Shown here one piece after another: positions 1-9,967 of a stretch of DNA of 30,061 bases. Position 1 is the stretch's first letter, and each line of letters opens with the position of its first letter. The stretch comes from Pinguiococcus pyrenoidosus (taxonomy: Eukaryota > Sar > Pinguiophyceae > Pinguiochrysidales > Pinguiochrysidaceae). A program made the translations under genes and the position numbers. The DNA lies in the NCBI GenBank assembly GCA_019677205.1, contig JAAMXY010000223.1, positions 1 to 30,061 on the forward strand, in the 5' to 3' direction. Under the pieces are notes generated by a model, which was not told the origin of the DNA, made no database searches, and saw nothing but the letters and a program-made list of their open reading frames with translations.

Positions 1-1
1 C

Positions 2-2753
2 ACTCAGCAACGCACAGGGGAGGAGGACGCACCAGGGAATGGAGGGGAGGAGGTTGGTTCGGCGGATGAATCACCAAAGGCCTCATCAGATGAATCGGTG
101 AGGCCAGAAGTAGGTGACACAAGGGCAGATGTAGGTGACATGAGGGCAGAAGTGGACGCAGCGGCAGAGGTGGAGAACGCGACGGCCGACCAGGGGCGCC
201 TCCTTTCCGCTGAAGAACACGAGGAGCCAACGCATCCTTCCGACATCGGCAAGCAGCAACCAGGGACAAATTCGCTGTCGCAAGAATCAGGCGAACGCGT
301 TGCAATGGATGCTGCGGCAGGGCCAGAACACGCAAAGGAGCAGGCACAATCCCGTCGAGACCAACACCCTAGCGCCTCAGAGAGCGAGACGGCAACAAAT
401 GAAATCCCAGCCCCAAGTGTGCAAGATCGCGAGGGGGGACAAGACGATGACCCGGCAAGCTCCCGTGATCAAGTGGCTGATGCCGTTTCTGCCCAGGAAC
501 CTGGTTCAGCTGCCGCGCATGCAGAAGATGCCGAAGTCCGTGCTTCGCGCGAAGCAACCTCTGTCCGGCGGTTGCCGACTGCTCTCAAGACCCGAATGCG
601 CGAGAAAGGGACGCAGAACGCCGCAATCACTGCGGAGACGCCTCCTCGGGAGAGAGCAGCTGTGAGAAAGCTCGCAGAGGCGACCGTGATTGCAGAACGA
701 GCAGAGCGGCAGGATGAGGAAAGCCACCCACCTCGCCAGTCACGGTCCAACGTGGATCGGAAGACCGTTCTGGACGCGCTGCACGCCGCAGCCATGGAGT
801 TGGATCGCTCGCAACAGCTGGAACTAAGTTTGGCCTCCGGAGAGTCGTCGTTCGCCATGGAGAAAGTCAAGGCAGTCGCTAAGGAGGTTGTGTCTGGTGG
901 GGCCGAGGCTGCCGCGGACGTCGAGTCCTCGTTGAGACAAGTGGTCGAGACGATGCAGCAGTCCAGCGAACAGCCGCCTGACGAGGCGGCAATGCAGCTG
1001 GCTGAAGACGTACGACGAATCGCCCGCGAAGAGTCGCCGGACCTCAATGAAATGGACGGAGCTCCATCTCTCCAAGAAACGGAGTCTCCGATGACAAGAA
1101 GCCGGAGGTAAGAGCCAAGTCGTGTCTTCAAACATGGCACAAGAAAGCAGCAAAGTAAAGTTGACTTCCCAGATATCGATCATCACGGGGCAAGTCAGCA
1201 ACGCTTAGTCCGCCAAAGCGAGCGGCTTCTCCCGAAGGGCGTGAAGGAGAGACGAAGGGCGGAACGGGACGCAGATACCCTCGAACTCGACTCTCCGACT
1301 CGGCCAGAAAGTTGGACGTGGAGCTGGCCTTGAAAAATGGGGTGAAGAAGTCACAGGTGATGATGCTCATGGCAGAGCGGGTCATGGAGCAGAACGGCCG
1401 CCGAAGCGGGAGGCGCAGGAGGGGAAATCAAGTGATCAGCAGCAAAGCTGAAAAGCACGGACGCGACGAGAGGGGAGGTACTCAGAACGAGCTGGTGAAG
1501 TGGTTCCAGCGCAACACAGACCTCGGCCAAGAGGATCTTCTGGATGTGGTAAGGGAGTTAAGCAGTGCTGGGCTCACTGTGGCAAAGCTTTCAACGGCGT
1601 CGGAGTCGATGGTGAGAAAGCTGAGGCTGAAGAAGAACGTCCACAAGAAGGTTTGCGCGGCGCTGAAGAAGGCCCGCCTTGCCCGCTTTGGTCGTTACGA
1701 CGAAGCAGCCAATTGTACATTCAAGCCCAAACTACGCCGGTACAGGAACGGCGAGGACAGAGGAGGTAGGGCACTTTGCTTGCCTTCCTCCTGAGTGAGA
1801 TCGCTTGACAGAAAGCAAGCCTCTTATGAAACCCGTCTCCGTTCCAGAATCCTCCGATGAAGAAGGAAAGGATAGTCAATTCGTCATCCGAATGGAGGCC
1901 GCCGAGCGCAAAAGAAGAGAGGACCGCAAGCATAAGCAAGGGAAGAGGGAGCACGACGCGCGCCTCGATAAGAAATCATGTCCCGTTTGCGGGGCGGAGC
2001 AGGCGTACGACGAGTACCTGGAAAGACGGAAGAAGTGCCTGAATTGCAACGTCGAGTATCGGAGCAAGACGTCCTGGGCAAAAGTCGGTAGAAGCTTCCT
2101 GGAGCGACAAGAAACGGACCTCCTCGCTCGGGAGGAAAAGCGCCGTGAATTGGTCGAAATGGCGGAGAAGGCGGAAGCGGCCCAAATGACGGAGGGAAAA
2201 CGCCAGAGTGCGCATTTCGGGGTTTCTTCCCATGGAGATGCCTTCCTGAGCGAAGGCCCCGAAGACACGGTGCGTAGCTCTCAGAAGCGCAAGGATCCAC
2301 GCTGCGGCAAACCAGAAAGCGCCTGACAGATGGCGTACATTTCCTCCATCCCAGGTGTTCTGGGAGGATGTCCGGGATGGCTTCTTCCGCCGCCTGGAGG
2401 AGGCGCAAGAGCGGACCGTCGAAATCCGCGAGCACCTGGAGGACAAGTACATGCCAACCTTCACGCCGACGATCACCTCCAGCGTCGTGCTCGGCGACGA
2501 TGGGGGCGACTTTGTCGAGCGCATGGAGGAGGACAACGAGCGAAGGAAGCTCAGGTAAGCAGCGCCCGTCGTACGCATCCGGCTCGCATCGCCAGTGACG
2601 GCGTTTGCGTCCAGGCGAGCGAAGAGCCCCAACCAGTCCACCCCCGGGCCGGGAGCGTATGCGATTCCACGCCTCTTCGGGGAACCACCAGAAAGGCGAC
2701 TCTACAACGAAGCTGAGGATCTCCTGAGCGACGACGAGTACGATGACTGGTGA
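2..2753 (+). CDS. Zinc-ribbon and sperm-tail PG-rich motif protein, probable flagellar/axonemal component (5' partial)
   Basis: Inferred exons are 2-1107, 1173-1765, 1812-2269, 2355-2554 and 2615-2753. All junctions are GT-AG and keep frame, giving about 831 residues with the N-terminus outside the window. The first third is acidic, low-complexity and probably disordered. The middle is basic and carries an FKPKL element typical of axonemal proteins. Exon 3 has a Cys4 zinc ribbon: CPVC near 1981 and CLNC near 2038, 16 residues apart. After it come charged helices likely to form coiled coil. The last exon contains STPGPGAYAIP, which fits the sperm-tail PG-rich (SHIPPO) repeat found in microtubule-associated ciliary proteins, and ends in an acidic tail finishing DDEYDDW. 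I do not recognise a named orthologue; the axonemal role is inferred from the PG-rich motif. The 46-bp intron at 1766-1811 is the shortest in the window. The stop lies 89 bp from the convergent TLC gene. Confidence 0.72.
107..169 (+). repeat. 21-bp degenerate tandem repeat encoding a heptad
   Basis: Three 21-bp units at 107-127, 128-148 and 149-169 encode EVGDTRA, DVGDMRA and EVDAAAE. The first two units differ at only a few bases and the third is more diverged. They lie in the acidic N-terminal part of the first gene, and in-frame unit expansion is the simplest origin. Confidence 0.75.
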
Positions 2754-2842
2754 ACCGCGTTGCCTTCGGCTGGTGTGGATAGCTGCCGAGTCGCTGGTGC
2801 GTGAGCACAAGCCGTAGTGCTACGCTGCATTACGCAAGCAAC

Positions 2843-4121
2843 CTAGCTTGATTTGAATTCGGATTTGGCCTTGGCCTTGGCCTTGGATGCTTTCGCGTCT
2901 GCCTTCGCGTCCTTCTTCACTCTGAGATAGACGTAGTACATGTTGAAAAGGACCATGAACGTCATCCCTACCAGTCAATGCTCAGAGGAGCTACAAGCCT
3001 TCTTTGGTCATTCAGACGAGAGGACGTGGAATCGGGAGCTTACCTAAGGTGACCAGGATGCGATGCGGTGGATAGACAGCCGGCGCTGCGAACTGGGCAC
3101 GTGGGCAGAAGAGGGGGTGAGCATTGAGCAAGGCGCGTCGCACACCGTTTGTCTCTCACCAGGCTGTGGTAGACAAGCCAAGGATGCACCCCCATCCGGA
3201 AGACAAGGCAAGTGACCCAAAAGCCACCCTTTGCAGGAAGGGAGACGCCACGATCAGTACCAGCCGAGGCAGTTTCAGCGCCGCGCTCGCCATTGCATCA
3301 CCTCCAGCAGCTTTCCGAGCGCCGTGCCACGGACGCTCGGCAGCCGCATAGCCACGAGCAAGAAGGTGTTCAGCTCGACGCAGGTGGCATAGGAGCACAT
3401 GTAGCCAAAGCCGCTCCCAATGTGAGCGCTCGCGACCCTTTTGCACGTGGAGACCTGGTTGTGAGACTGGGCACCCGAGCGCGGAGCTACCTCCAGCAAT
3501 GCGTACGCACCCCAGGAAGAACGTCACACAGTGATGCACGAGAATGAGCTTTGGCTTCGACGCCACCGCCCTCGGGAAGATGGCGATCCAGAGGAAGTCG
3601 AAGGCCATGTAGCCAGCGAGGGCGTAGCAGACGACGTCGTTGGGAATCATCCCGAAGACGCCCAGCGTGGCCAAGCTGGTCATCAGCGGCAGGACGACCA
3701 AGTTGACGTTGTTGTGGCTCACCAGATGCCAAGACTTCGTCTTGTGAACGCCAGGTGGCAGCATCTGCACCGAAGCCATTCTCACGTGAGTTCCGGATGG
3801 ACACGAAAGATACGCCGCGTTTGGATCTTGGCAGCAGCAGCGTTGGTACCGGAGGTCTCAGGAGCGTCCAAGCCATCGCCGAGGCTGCTACCCACGCGGC
3901 ATATGTCACCATCGCCTGCGCGCTGGCGCAATCGGCCCCCTCCGCAGCTGTGCCGTCCAGGCACCAAGCCTGCGGCGAAGAGGTCAGCAGGGAGAGCCGG
4001 AGGACTTCAGCGGACGGGAGGTGCCCACCTCGCGGAGCGAGTGGAACTCCCGCACTTCATAGTCAAAATGCCCCAGGAACGGCGGAGTCCACAGCAGGCG
4101 CATCGTGGCCGGGCTGGCCAT
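2843..4121 (-). CDS. TLC-domain (TRAM/LAG1/CLN8) multi-pass membrane protein
   Basis: Seven exons on the minus strand (4121-4029, 3969-3814, 3764-3507, 3454-3302, 3228-3160, 3092-3044, 2967-2843) give a 300-residue protein with every junction in frame. TLC features are a WHLVSHN segment, hydrophobic helices around VVLPLMTSLATLGVF and YALAGYMAFDFLWIAIF, the LILVHHCVTFFLG signature with paired His, a later ELNTFLL segment, FWVTCLVFRMGVHPW, and a final helix near VTLGMTFMVLFNMYYVYL. This length and layout match TLCD-type proteins of ER or plasma membrane that act on lipids or membrane composition. Ceramide synthase is less likely because the protein is short and no Lag1 motif is clear. The tail is lysine-rich (repeated KA) and presumably cytosolic. 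The start at 4121 was chosen because the first exon joins in phase; it is the least certain part. Two introns are unusual: 49 bp at 3813-3765, and an AAAG acceptor before 3228. Confidence 0.8.
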
Positions 4122-5255
4122 ACCTTAGGAGCGATGAGTGGCGCGCAAGGGCGCGACGTTTCCGAGTTGTTTCAGGGTTTGCTTCTTGTTTCCACTGCTG
4201 TATCTGTCCGCCTATGTTTCCGCAGTGTCTATATATCTGTCTCTCTGCAGTTGCCAAGCTCGGAAATCCCGATTTCGATATTTCTACAGTGGAAGATTTG
4301 GATTTCGAGGCTGGACACATGAAAATATCAAGAAAACAGTGGAGATTCGAAAATTTAAACAAATTTTGGGTTTTTGAATTTCCCCGAAAATAATGCTTTG
4401 AAATACTGGGAATGTAAAACTGAGAATCTGTCAAACGGCCCCATGGCCCATGGCAGGATGGCAGATCGCCAGACGGATGGAACCAGGTTCAGGTGTGGAT
4501 GGAATCCGAAATCCGATGGTGAGAAGCGAGCTGGGGACAGCTGACCAATGAAGTGCGGCGGTGCACCGAGAACCATCCGACCACCTTTCCGGATCCAATC
4601 GATGCTCGACTCCGCTCGTGCGTATTGTGACATAGCACATCGCCGATGCACGCGGTTCGCTGGAGAAATGACCGTTTATGGCACGGAGGGCGCAGTTCCC
4701 GGGATTTTTCAAAAGGCCCCGTAACCCACATTGTCCAATCCGCGCACATGATGTGCGGCAAATGAAACTCTCAACACCGGTCACCGCCTTGTCCGTACGT
4801 TCTTTTAAAACAGATTTAAAAGGTAGCTGGTCCGGCTGACTGCCCAGAGATCCCAGAGGATTGCGGGGTATCTTCTTTTAAAGTAGGTAAGATTCTCGAG
4901 GAATTGCATAGGGTGCTGATCACGATCCGCCAACTGAGACATTTTGAAATGTTCTATGCACAAATATGCAATCTGGGTTTCGCGTCCCGCCCTTGGCCCG
5001 GTGGACTGTCAAGCTCTTCTTGGCGCGCCTCCACGGCCCCACGCACCCTCGGCAAGGGAGACAGCGATGGTCGAGGCGTTTGACCGGCGACGAAGTCGAA
5101 ATGCCGCTCGCTCACGCTCTCTAACCTCAGCTGATACCCCTTTCCCTTCCGAAAGTGGCTTCGCTTTGCGCGCATCGGACTCGCTTGCGCCTGAGAGGCA
5201 GCAGGAAGCATAAAGGAACGTCATTGTCATCGATCGTGCGGTCTTTTGGCGCGAA
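4122..5255. promoter_or_regulatory. Divergent intergenic region between the TLC and WNK-like genes
   Basis: This 1.1-kb gap separates two head-to-head genes. It has AT-rich stretches at about 4240-4430 and 4795-4960. The sequence TTCTTTTAAA occurs near 4800 and again near 4871, and ATTTTGAAA lies at 4941-4949. An open frame from 4944 to 5213 shares the frame of the downstream start but stops 42 bp before it and has no recognisable domain; I treat it as leader or upstream ORF. The region presumably holds the promoters and 5' leaders of both genes. Confidence 0.5.
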
Positions 5256-5256
5256 A
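5244..5256 (+). promoter_or_regulatory. E2F-like motif abutting the WNK-like start codon
   Basis: TTTTGGCGCGAAA matches the E2F/DP consensus (TTTSSCGC, extended TTTGGCGCGAAA). Its last A is the first base of the start codon at 5256. E2F/DP factors are widespread in eukaryotes, so cell-cycle control is conceivable. One match in a GC-rich genome could be chance. Confidence 0.25.
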
Positions 5257-7846
5257 TGAACGGTATAGACGAGACAATGGCTGCCGCGGAGCGCGAGAAG
5301 CTCTACGCCGGCATCAGCACGGAAGAGCGCATGGCGCCAGCACAACTGCGCGACGCCGCTGACGCGGAGATCGACGCGCTTCAAGCGGAAATTGGGCCGA
5401 AGACCGACTTCGATGAGGAGACGGCCTCGGAAAGGAGATTCTCCGAAGATATGGTTAAAGAGCGGTCTCCCAAGGTAGGTGTCCGGGGCAGGATAGGGAT
5501 CTCGCGAGCACCGTAGACAGACACGAAGCGTGGACCAGAGGGGAGACACGAGTGGCACGCATCGATGCTGCCTTAGGAATGCGCCAAGGTCGCGGATAGA
5601 CGCTTGTGCAAGTCGAGATGCAGAAGATTTTCCGCTTGACCGTGGCCCGGCCCAAGTGGACAGCGCGCAGGTGGACTTGAGGTCTCATTGAATACTTTGT
5701 GCTTCTTTCTTAGGGCCGATTCCTGCGATTTAACATAGAACTTTTTTCGGGGAATGGCCGACGAGCCTTCTCTGCTTACGATACCGTCGACGGGCTGGAA
5801 GTGGCGTGGAACGAGATCGACATCTCCAACATGTCCAAGAACGACCTGCAGAAGCTTACGCAAGAGCTCAACATGCTCTCCGAGCTTCGGCACAAGCACG
5901 TGATCATCTTTCACAACCGATGGCGCGTCGGAAATGACAAAGTGGTGTACATCACGAACCTCACCAAGTCGGGGTCTCTGAAGGACTTCATCCTGAAGGT
6001 CAAGACCATCAGATGGAAAGCCGTCAAGCGCTGGTCGCGACAGATCCTGCGAGGTTTGCAGTATTTGCACAGCCACGACCCGCCCATCATCCACCGGAAT
6101 CTGAAGTGCTCGAACGTCTTCATCAATGGCGCCTCGGGAGAGATCGTCATCGGCGAGCTGAGCTTGAGCACCAATCGGCAGAACAGCTTGAGCGGGGGGA
6201 TTGGCACGCCGGGCTACATGGCGCCAGAGCAGTACCATGAGAAGTACGACGAGAAGGTGGACATCTTCGCGTTTGGGATGATGGTGCTGGAGATGATCTC
6301 AGGAGAGCCGCCGTACTCCGAATGCGGAGACAATCCGGGCGAGATCCATCGGAGAGTCATGGCCGGCGTCGAGCCGCTGGCCATCTCGCGCGTGAGCGAA
6401 CCGAAAGCGCGCGGCTTCATCCGAGCTTGTCTGCGCACGACCGAGCGCCCGACCGCGGCGGAGCTGCTCACGCACCCGTTCCTCAAAGTGAAGGAACCTG
6501 AACTCGACGAACAAGTTGTGACAAACCTCCCTGATGACCTGAGCAGTGTCGATCCTCGGGAGGACGAGTTCTCGCTCGCGAGCAGCCATCGACCACACGA
6601 CGCCAACAGCGGCGACGAGTGGGACCATTCGGAGTATGCTGACGACATCAAAGCCTTTGGCAAACTCGGGCAGAGGTCGAAGAGCTTGCCTCAGTACCTG
6701 GCGAGTCCGTCGCGCGCGTCGGGGGGCTCGGTCGCGGTCGAGTACATCAATGCCACCCCGGGGTCGACCCTGACTCGCGAAGTGGTGGAAGCCGTGGATG
6801 TGCAGCTGAAGGAAATCGACTGCAGAGAGGAAGACTCGTGGACCCTCAGGATTGAGATGGGGGTTACGACGAAACCGGACGACGAGGAGAACAGGAACGA
6901 CGCGACGATCACGTTCGAGTACGACTTGAAATCGGACAACCCAGACACCACGGTGGAGGAGCTACGCCGAGCGGTGGAGAACGGTCCAAGCTCGAATTTC
7001 GTGTTCGAAGATCAGGAGATCCTGGACTCGATGCGGGACCAACTTGCCAAGGCGGTAGGTGATGTGGATCGAGCACTCCGGGGAGGCGCAGATCCGGCGT
7101 CGGTCGTCGAAATCCTTCGAGGCGAGCAAGGAAAGGAGGCCTCAGAGGTCGACAAGTCCGTGGACGGTTCGCAAGAGGGATCCGCTGTCTTGGAGAGTCC
7201 GGAAAGCAATGCTGATGCTGATGCTGATGCTGGTGCTCACGCCAATGGGGATGTTGCCTCTCAGTCTTCGGATGCCAGAGTGGATCCTCCGTCTTTGAGG
7301 CACCATGGGAGCAATAGTACGCTGGGATCGTTCGTCGAGGTTGAGCAAGATGGTCCTGAGAGCTCGGAGCCCGCGAACAAGGAGGATGATGAGCTCGACT
7401 ATCATGATCCGGAATTGCAGGCGGAGCTCAAGCGTATCCAAGACGACATCAATCTCCTGGAGAAGCTGCACCTCAAGAAGCTCAGTGACTTTGAGAATCA
7501 GAGGGCAGCCGAAGAAGAAAGATACATCAACGAGGTGGAGAGCCTGAAGCAGAAGCATCACCGGTTACAAGATCGGCTACAAGCCAAGGAGAAATTCCTC
7601 GTCGACCAGTACCAAGAGAAGCACGGCACGCTCATGAAAAGGCGAGAGGAGGTGAAGATGGTCTACCGGCAAGCAGAACGGGATCGCCTGGCTGAGGAGC
7701 AGCGTGTGTGGGAGAAGCTTCGGCAGCAGAACGGCAATGGCGCCTCGTCGGAGCATCCCGAGGGGTCCGACCTCCACTCCCCCAGCTCGGAGCAGTCGCC
7801 GAGCAGGAACGCGGAAGGGATGCCAGCGACGAGTGGAAGAGGGTGA
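5256..7846 (+). CDS. WNK/NRBP-like pseudokinase with PF2-like domain and coiled coil
   Basis: Two exons, 5256-5474 and 5714-7846 (phase 0), encode 783 residues. The kinase fold (about 74-360) is clearly of the WNK group: GRFLRFNIEL, then EVAWNEI with no lysine in strand beta3 as in WNKs, RQILRGLQYLH, PPIIHRNLKCSNVFI, GTPGYMAPEQY, VDIFAFGMMVLEM and PYSEC. The catalytic residues are altered. The HRD aspartate is Asn202, the DLG aspartate is Glu221, and the WNK glycine-loop lysine aligns with Arg89. The VAWNEI and HDPPIIH segments also resemble animal NRBP pseudokinases. At about 449-519, ITFEYDL and the flanking residues fit the PF2/CCT-like domain of WNK and OSR1/SPAK proteins, which binds RFxV-type peptides. 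A long coiled coil covers about 640-745. A scaffold role in ion or volume signalling is inferred; weak activity cannot be excluded because all changes are conservative. The 239-bp first intron is the longest in the window. Confidence 0.88.
7208..7240 (+). repeat. GATGCT hexanucleotide microsatellite in coding sequence
   Basis: A run of GCTGAT units near 7211-7235 encodes Ala-Asp repeats (ADADADAGA) in the linker between the PF2-like domain and the coiled coil of the WNK-like protein. Length change by whole hexamers would keep frame. Confidence 0.8.
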
Positions 7847-8231
7847 TGCTGAGCGGGCCTTTCCGAGATCATGAAGAGCTCACGTCGACAGCCTTCAAGA
7901 TGAAGAGTACACCGAAAGCTGCTAGCTGCTCTCCGAGATGTAGAATGATATGAATAATTGGGCAAACCCTGTTGCCATGTGAAGTTGTGCACGACCATGC
8001 ATGTTGCGACTCGAGGCAAAGCTTGTGCTCGTGCACACTGTACTACCGTGGGGAAATCTGTCTTGTACATAAGCGTAGACGGCCGTAGGCGGAGAGCTTT
8101 CTGTCTTCCTCCGACAAAAGTGTGGCTTTGTGCGGTGGAAACGAGCAAAACTGGAGGTTTTCTGAGCCCTTCGGCGCTTTCCTTCCTGTCGCCACGACAT
8201 ATTGCCTGTGCCAATCTGGCACCTCGCAAAT
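7847..8231. other. Convergent intergenic spacer, no gene seen
   Basis: This 385-bp spacer lies between the stop codons of the WNK-like gene and dethiobiotin synthetase. Open frames crossing it are extensions or shadows of the neighbours. It should hold the two 3' UTRs; I see no clear AATAAA signal. Confidence 0.5.
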
Positions 8232-9552
8232 CTAGGCTTCGTCCTTCATCAAGGCGTCCAAGAACGTCGAGACATTCCCGCTGGTATCTGCGAACCAGTC
8301 GTCCAAGGGAACCTGCGTCGTCGGACCGTGAGAGAAACGTCATCCACTGGGTTCCCGCGCACTGCTCTCACCTGAGCGGGTGGGAATGGTCTCAAGGACA
8401 TGAAGGAGGGCACACGTGGGAGCGAATACTCTCCGTTCTGGATGGAGCTTAGAATGGCGTCTCTCACGGCGTCACCGTTTCCCAGATGATCCAGCGCGGG
8501 GGACTCCCGTCCTTCGGCATCGCGGATACAGCGGATGTAGTTCACGTCTTCAACCGTGATCACGCCTTCGCGATTTCAGTAAGCGATTTCAGTAAGCCCA
8601 GGCTTCTCCAATTGCTGTTCAGGCCGACCACCAGCACGAGGGGCACAACACAAGGAAAAAAAGAGATGCTTAGTACCTGCGACGTCGTACCCTCTACGTA
8701 GGATGGACTCGAAGCAAGTCAGAGTGTTGGAAATCCCCCCGAGCCGGCCGTCGCCCACCAGCACAACTTTCATCTGGTGGTTGGGGAGGCAGGTCAGAGG
8801 CACAAAGCTGCTCCCCGCCTGTCGTCCTAGTCAAGGTGTGCGGAGGTACCTGCCACAAAAGGGCTTCGTCCATCTTCTTGTACACATCAGCCTGCGAAGA
8901 AACGCTCAGCGCTGCGTCGCCAAACTTGCTTCAGGAGCTCCACAAACCTGCGGTGTGCCCGACGGCGCGGGGCTCAGCACACCTCCTGCTGTCTCCACGA
9001 TGTCCATGCAAAACTTCCTGCAATGGCAAGATGCTGAGGAGGACGGCCCTTCGGATGTACGGATCTCGTGTGCTTTATTTTATTTACCCCTCCTCCCGAG
9101 TTCTCAGCAGTGCTTCCAAAGCACCGCGCAGCTTTTCGTCGTCGACGCCTTTGCCCTCCAGAGCCACTGCCAGGTGTGGAGAGACGGGCGTGTCCCAAGC
9201 GAAGAGGGTGTGGGTTTCCACCTGCAGTATTGCGGTCCGAGAGCTCAGAAGGTCCCTGCATGAGCATTGCGCAAGAGAGAGGTGGACCCACCAGTTTTTG
9301 CTGCGCTGGGGAGAGCGCCTTTCTCAGAGCGTCTGCATCCACTTCGGGTCCACCGGTCTGCACGGGCTTGATGTAGCGGACACAGGAGACGTCTGAGAGG
9401 CTGAGAGCTGCGCTGAAGTTCGAGCAGGATCAGCTGACGCCGCACACCAGAGTTCGCAGAGCTTTTCATCACCGAGTGAGCGCCGCACTCAGCACGCTTT
9501 TGCCCACATCTGTGCCAGCGCCGAACATGAGCAGAGAAGCGCGGCTTCTCAT
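8232..9552 (-). CDS. BIO3: Dethiobiotin synthetase, eukaryotic BIO3 type, stand-alone
   Basis: ATP-dependent closure of the ureido ring of dethiobiotin from 7,8-diaminopelargonate and CO2, the penultimate step of biotin synthesis. Eight exons on the minus strand (9552-9473, 9400-9292, 9221-9088, 9017-8948, 8891-8850, 8773-8677, 8565-8372, 8312-8232) splice in frame to 268 residues. Visible motifs are the P-loop GAGTDVGKS (11-19), YIKPVQTG (36-43), TLFAWDTPVSPHLAV, VETAGGVLSP (115 on; ETAGG is the family signature) and VLVGDGRLGGIS (149-160), which resembles plant BIO3. In Arabidopsis and many fungi this domain is fused to diaminopelargonate aminotransferase. Here the frame stops right after the DTBS domain and no aminotransferase follows, so it is a single-function enzyme. 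No clear organelle leader is visible, although the frame is open upstream of the chosen ATG. The seventh exon has an AAG acceptor. Confidence 0.9.
8571..8596. repeat. 13-bp perfect tandem duplication in intron 6 of dethiobiotin synthetase
   Basis: CGATTTCAGTAAG occurs twice in tandem on the plus strand at 8571-8583 and 8584-8596. On the gene strand this reads as two CTTACTGAAATCG units just before the exon at 8565. Each contains a TACTGA sequence resembling a branch point. Confidence 0.85.
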
Positions 9553-9967
9553 CTTCACATTACACTGCTTCCTTCCGCACTGCAGCTCTCCGCGGTTTTG
9601 GCGGGAGATTTTCAGGTTTTCGCGTCTTCCGTGGTCTTCTTGTTTTCAGCATGTATATTTCCATCTCGATAGTAGTTGAAGTATGGATCGATAATACACG
9701 TTGCACCTCGTCGACCCGACCGTTTCATGTGTCGTCCCTGTAACGCTACCAAGACCGTTTACACACATAATTCAGACGCAGTAGTCCTCCGACTGACGTT
9801 AATTTCTCGTGAAAAATATGAGCTGAATAAGAGCGTGGAATGTGTACCCATCAGCTGACCGTGTTTGCCCGAATTCGCAAGCGCTGGCTACAAATGCAGC
9901 AGAGCGCTCTGCAAGCGTTCTGTGCGCGCTAGTGGTTTTCGTAGCGCGCCACACGATCTCCGGAAAG
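9553..9967. promoter_or_regulatory. Divergent intergenic region between dethiobiotin synthetase and the signal/anchor protein gene
   Basis: This 415-bp head-to-head gap has a relatively AT-rich core at about 9640-9850. Short open frames here have no recognisable content and lack coding character. It presumably contains both promoters. Confidence 0.45.

Noticed and set aside
1884-2810. A 308-codon open frame on the minus strand across the zinc-ribbon gene
   Set aside because: It is a shadow of exons 3-5 and their introns on the other strand, and starts and runs through splice sites that are needed by the plus-strand gene.
3766-3786. A possible 21-bp intron (GTGAGA to GTGCAG) in the TLC gene
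   Set aside because: It is too short for spliceosomal splicing, and because it is a multiple of three it would not correct the frame difference. The 49-bp intron 3813-3765 does.
4944-5213. An 89-codon frame upstream of the WNK-like gene
   Set aside because: It stops 42 bp before the ATG, has no conserved segment, and its composition looks non-coding. At most it is an upstream ORF.
7847-8231. A diaminopelargonate aminotransferase domain fused after the DTBS domain
   Set aside because: The DTBS frame ends at 8232, and no PLP-binding lysine motif or aminotransferase segment appears downstream in any frame.
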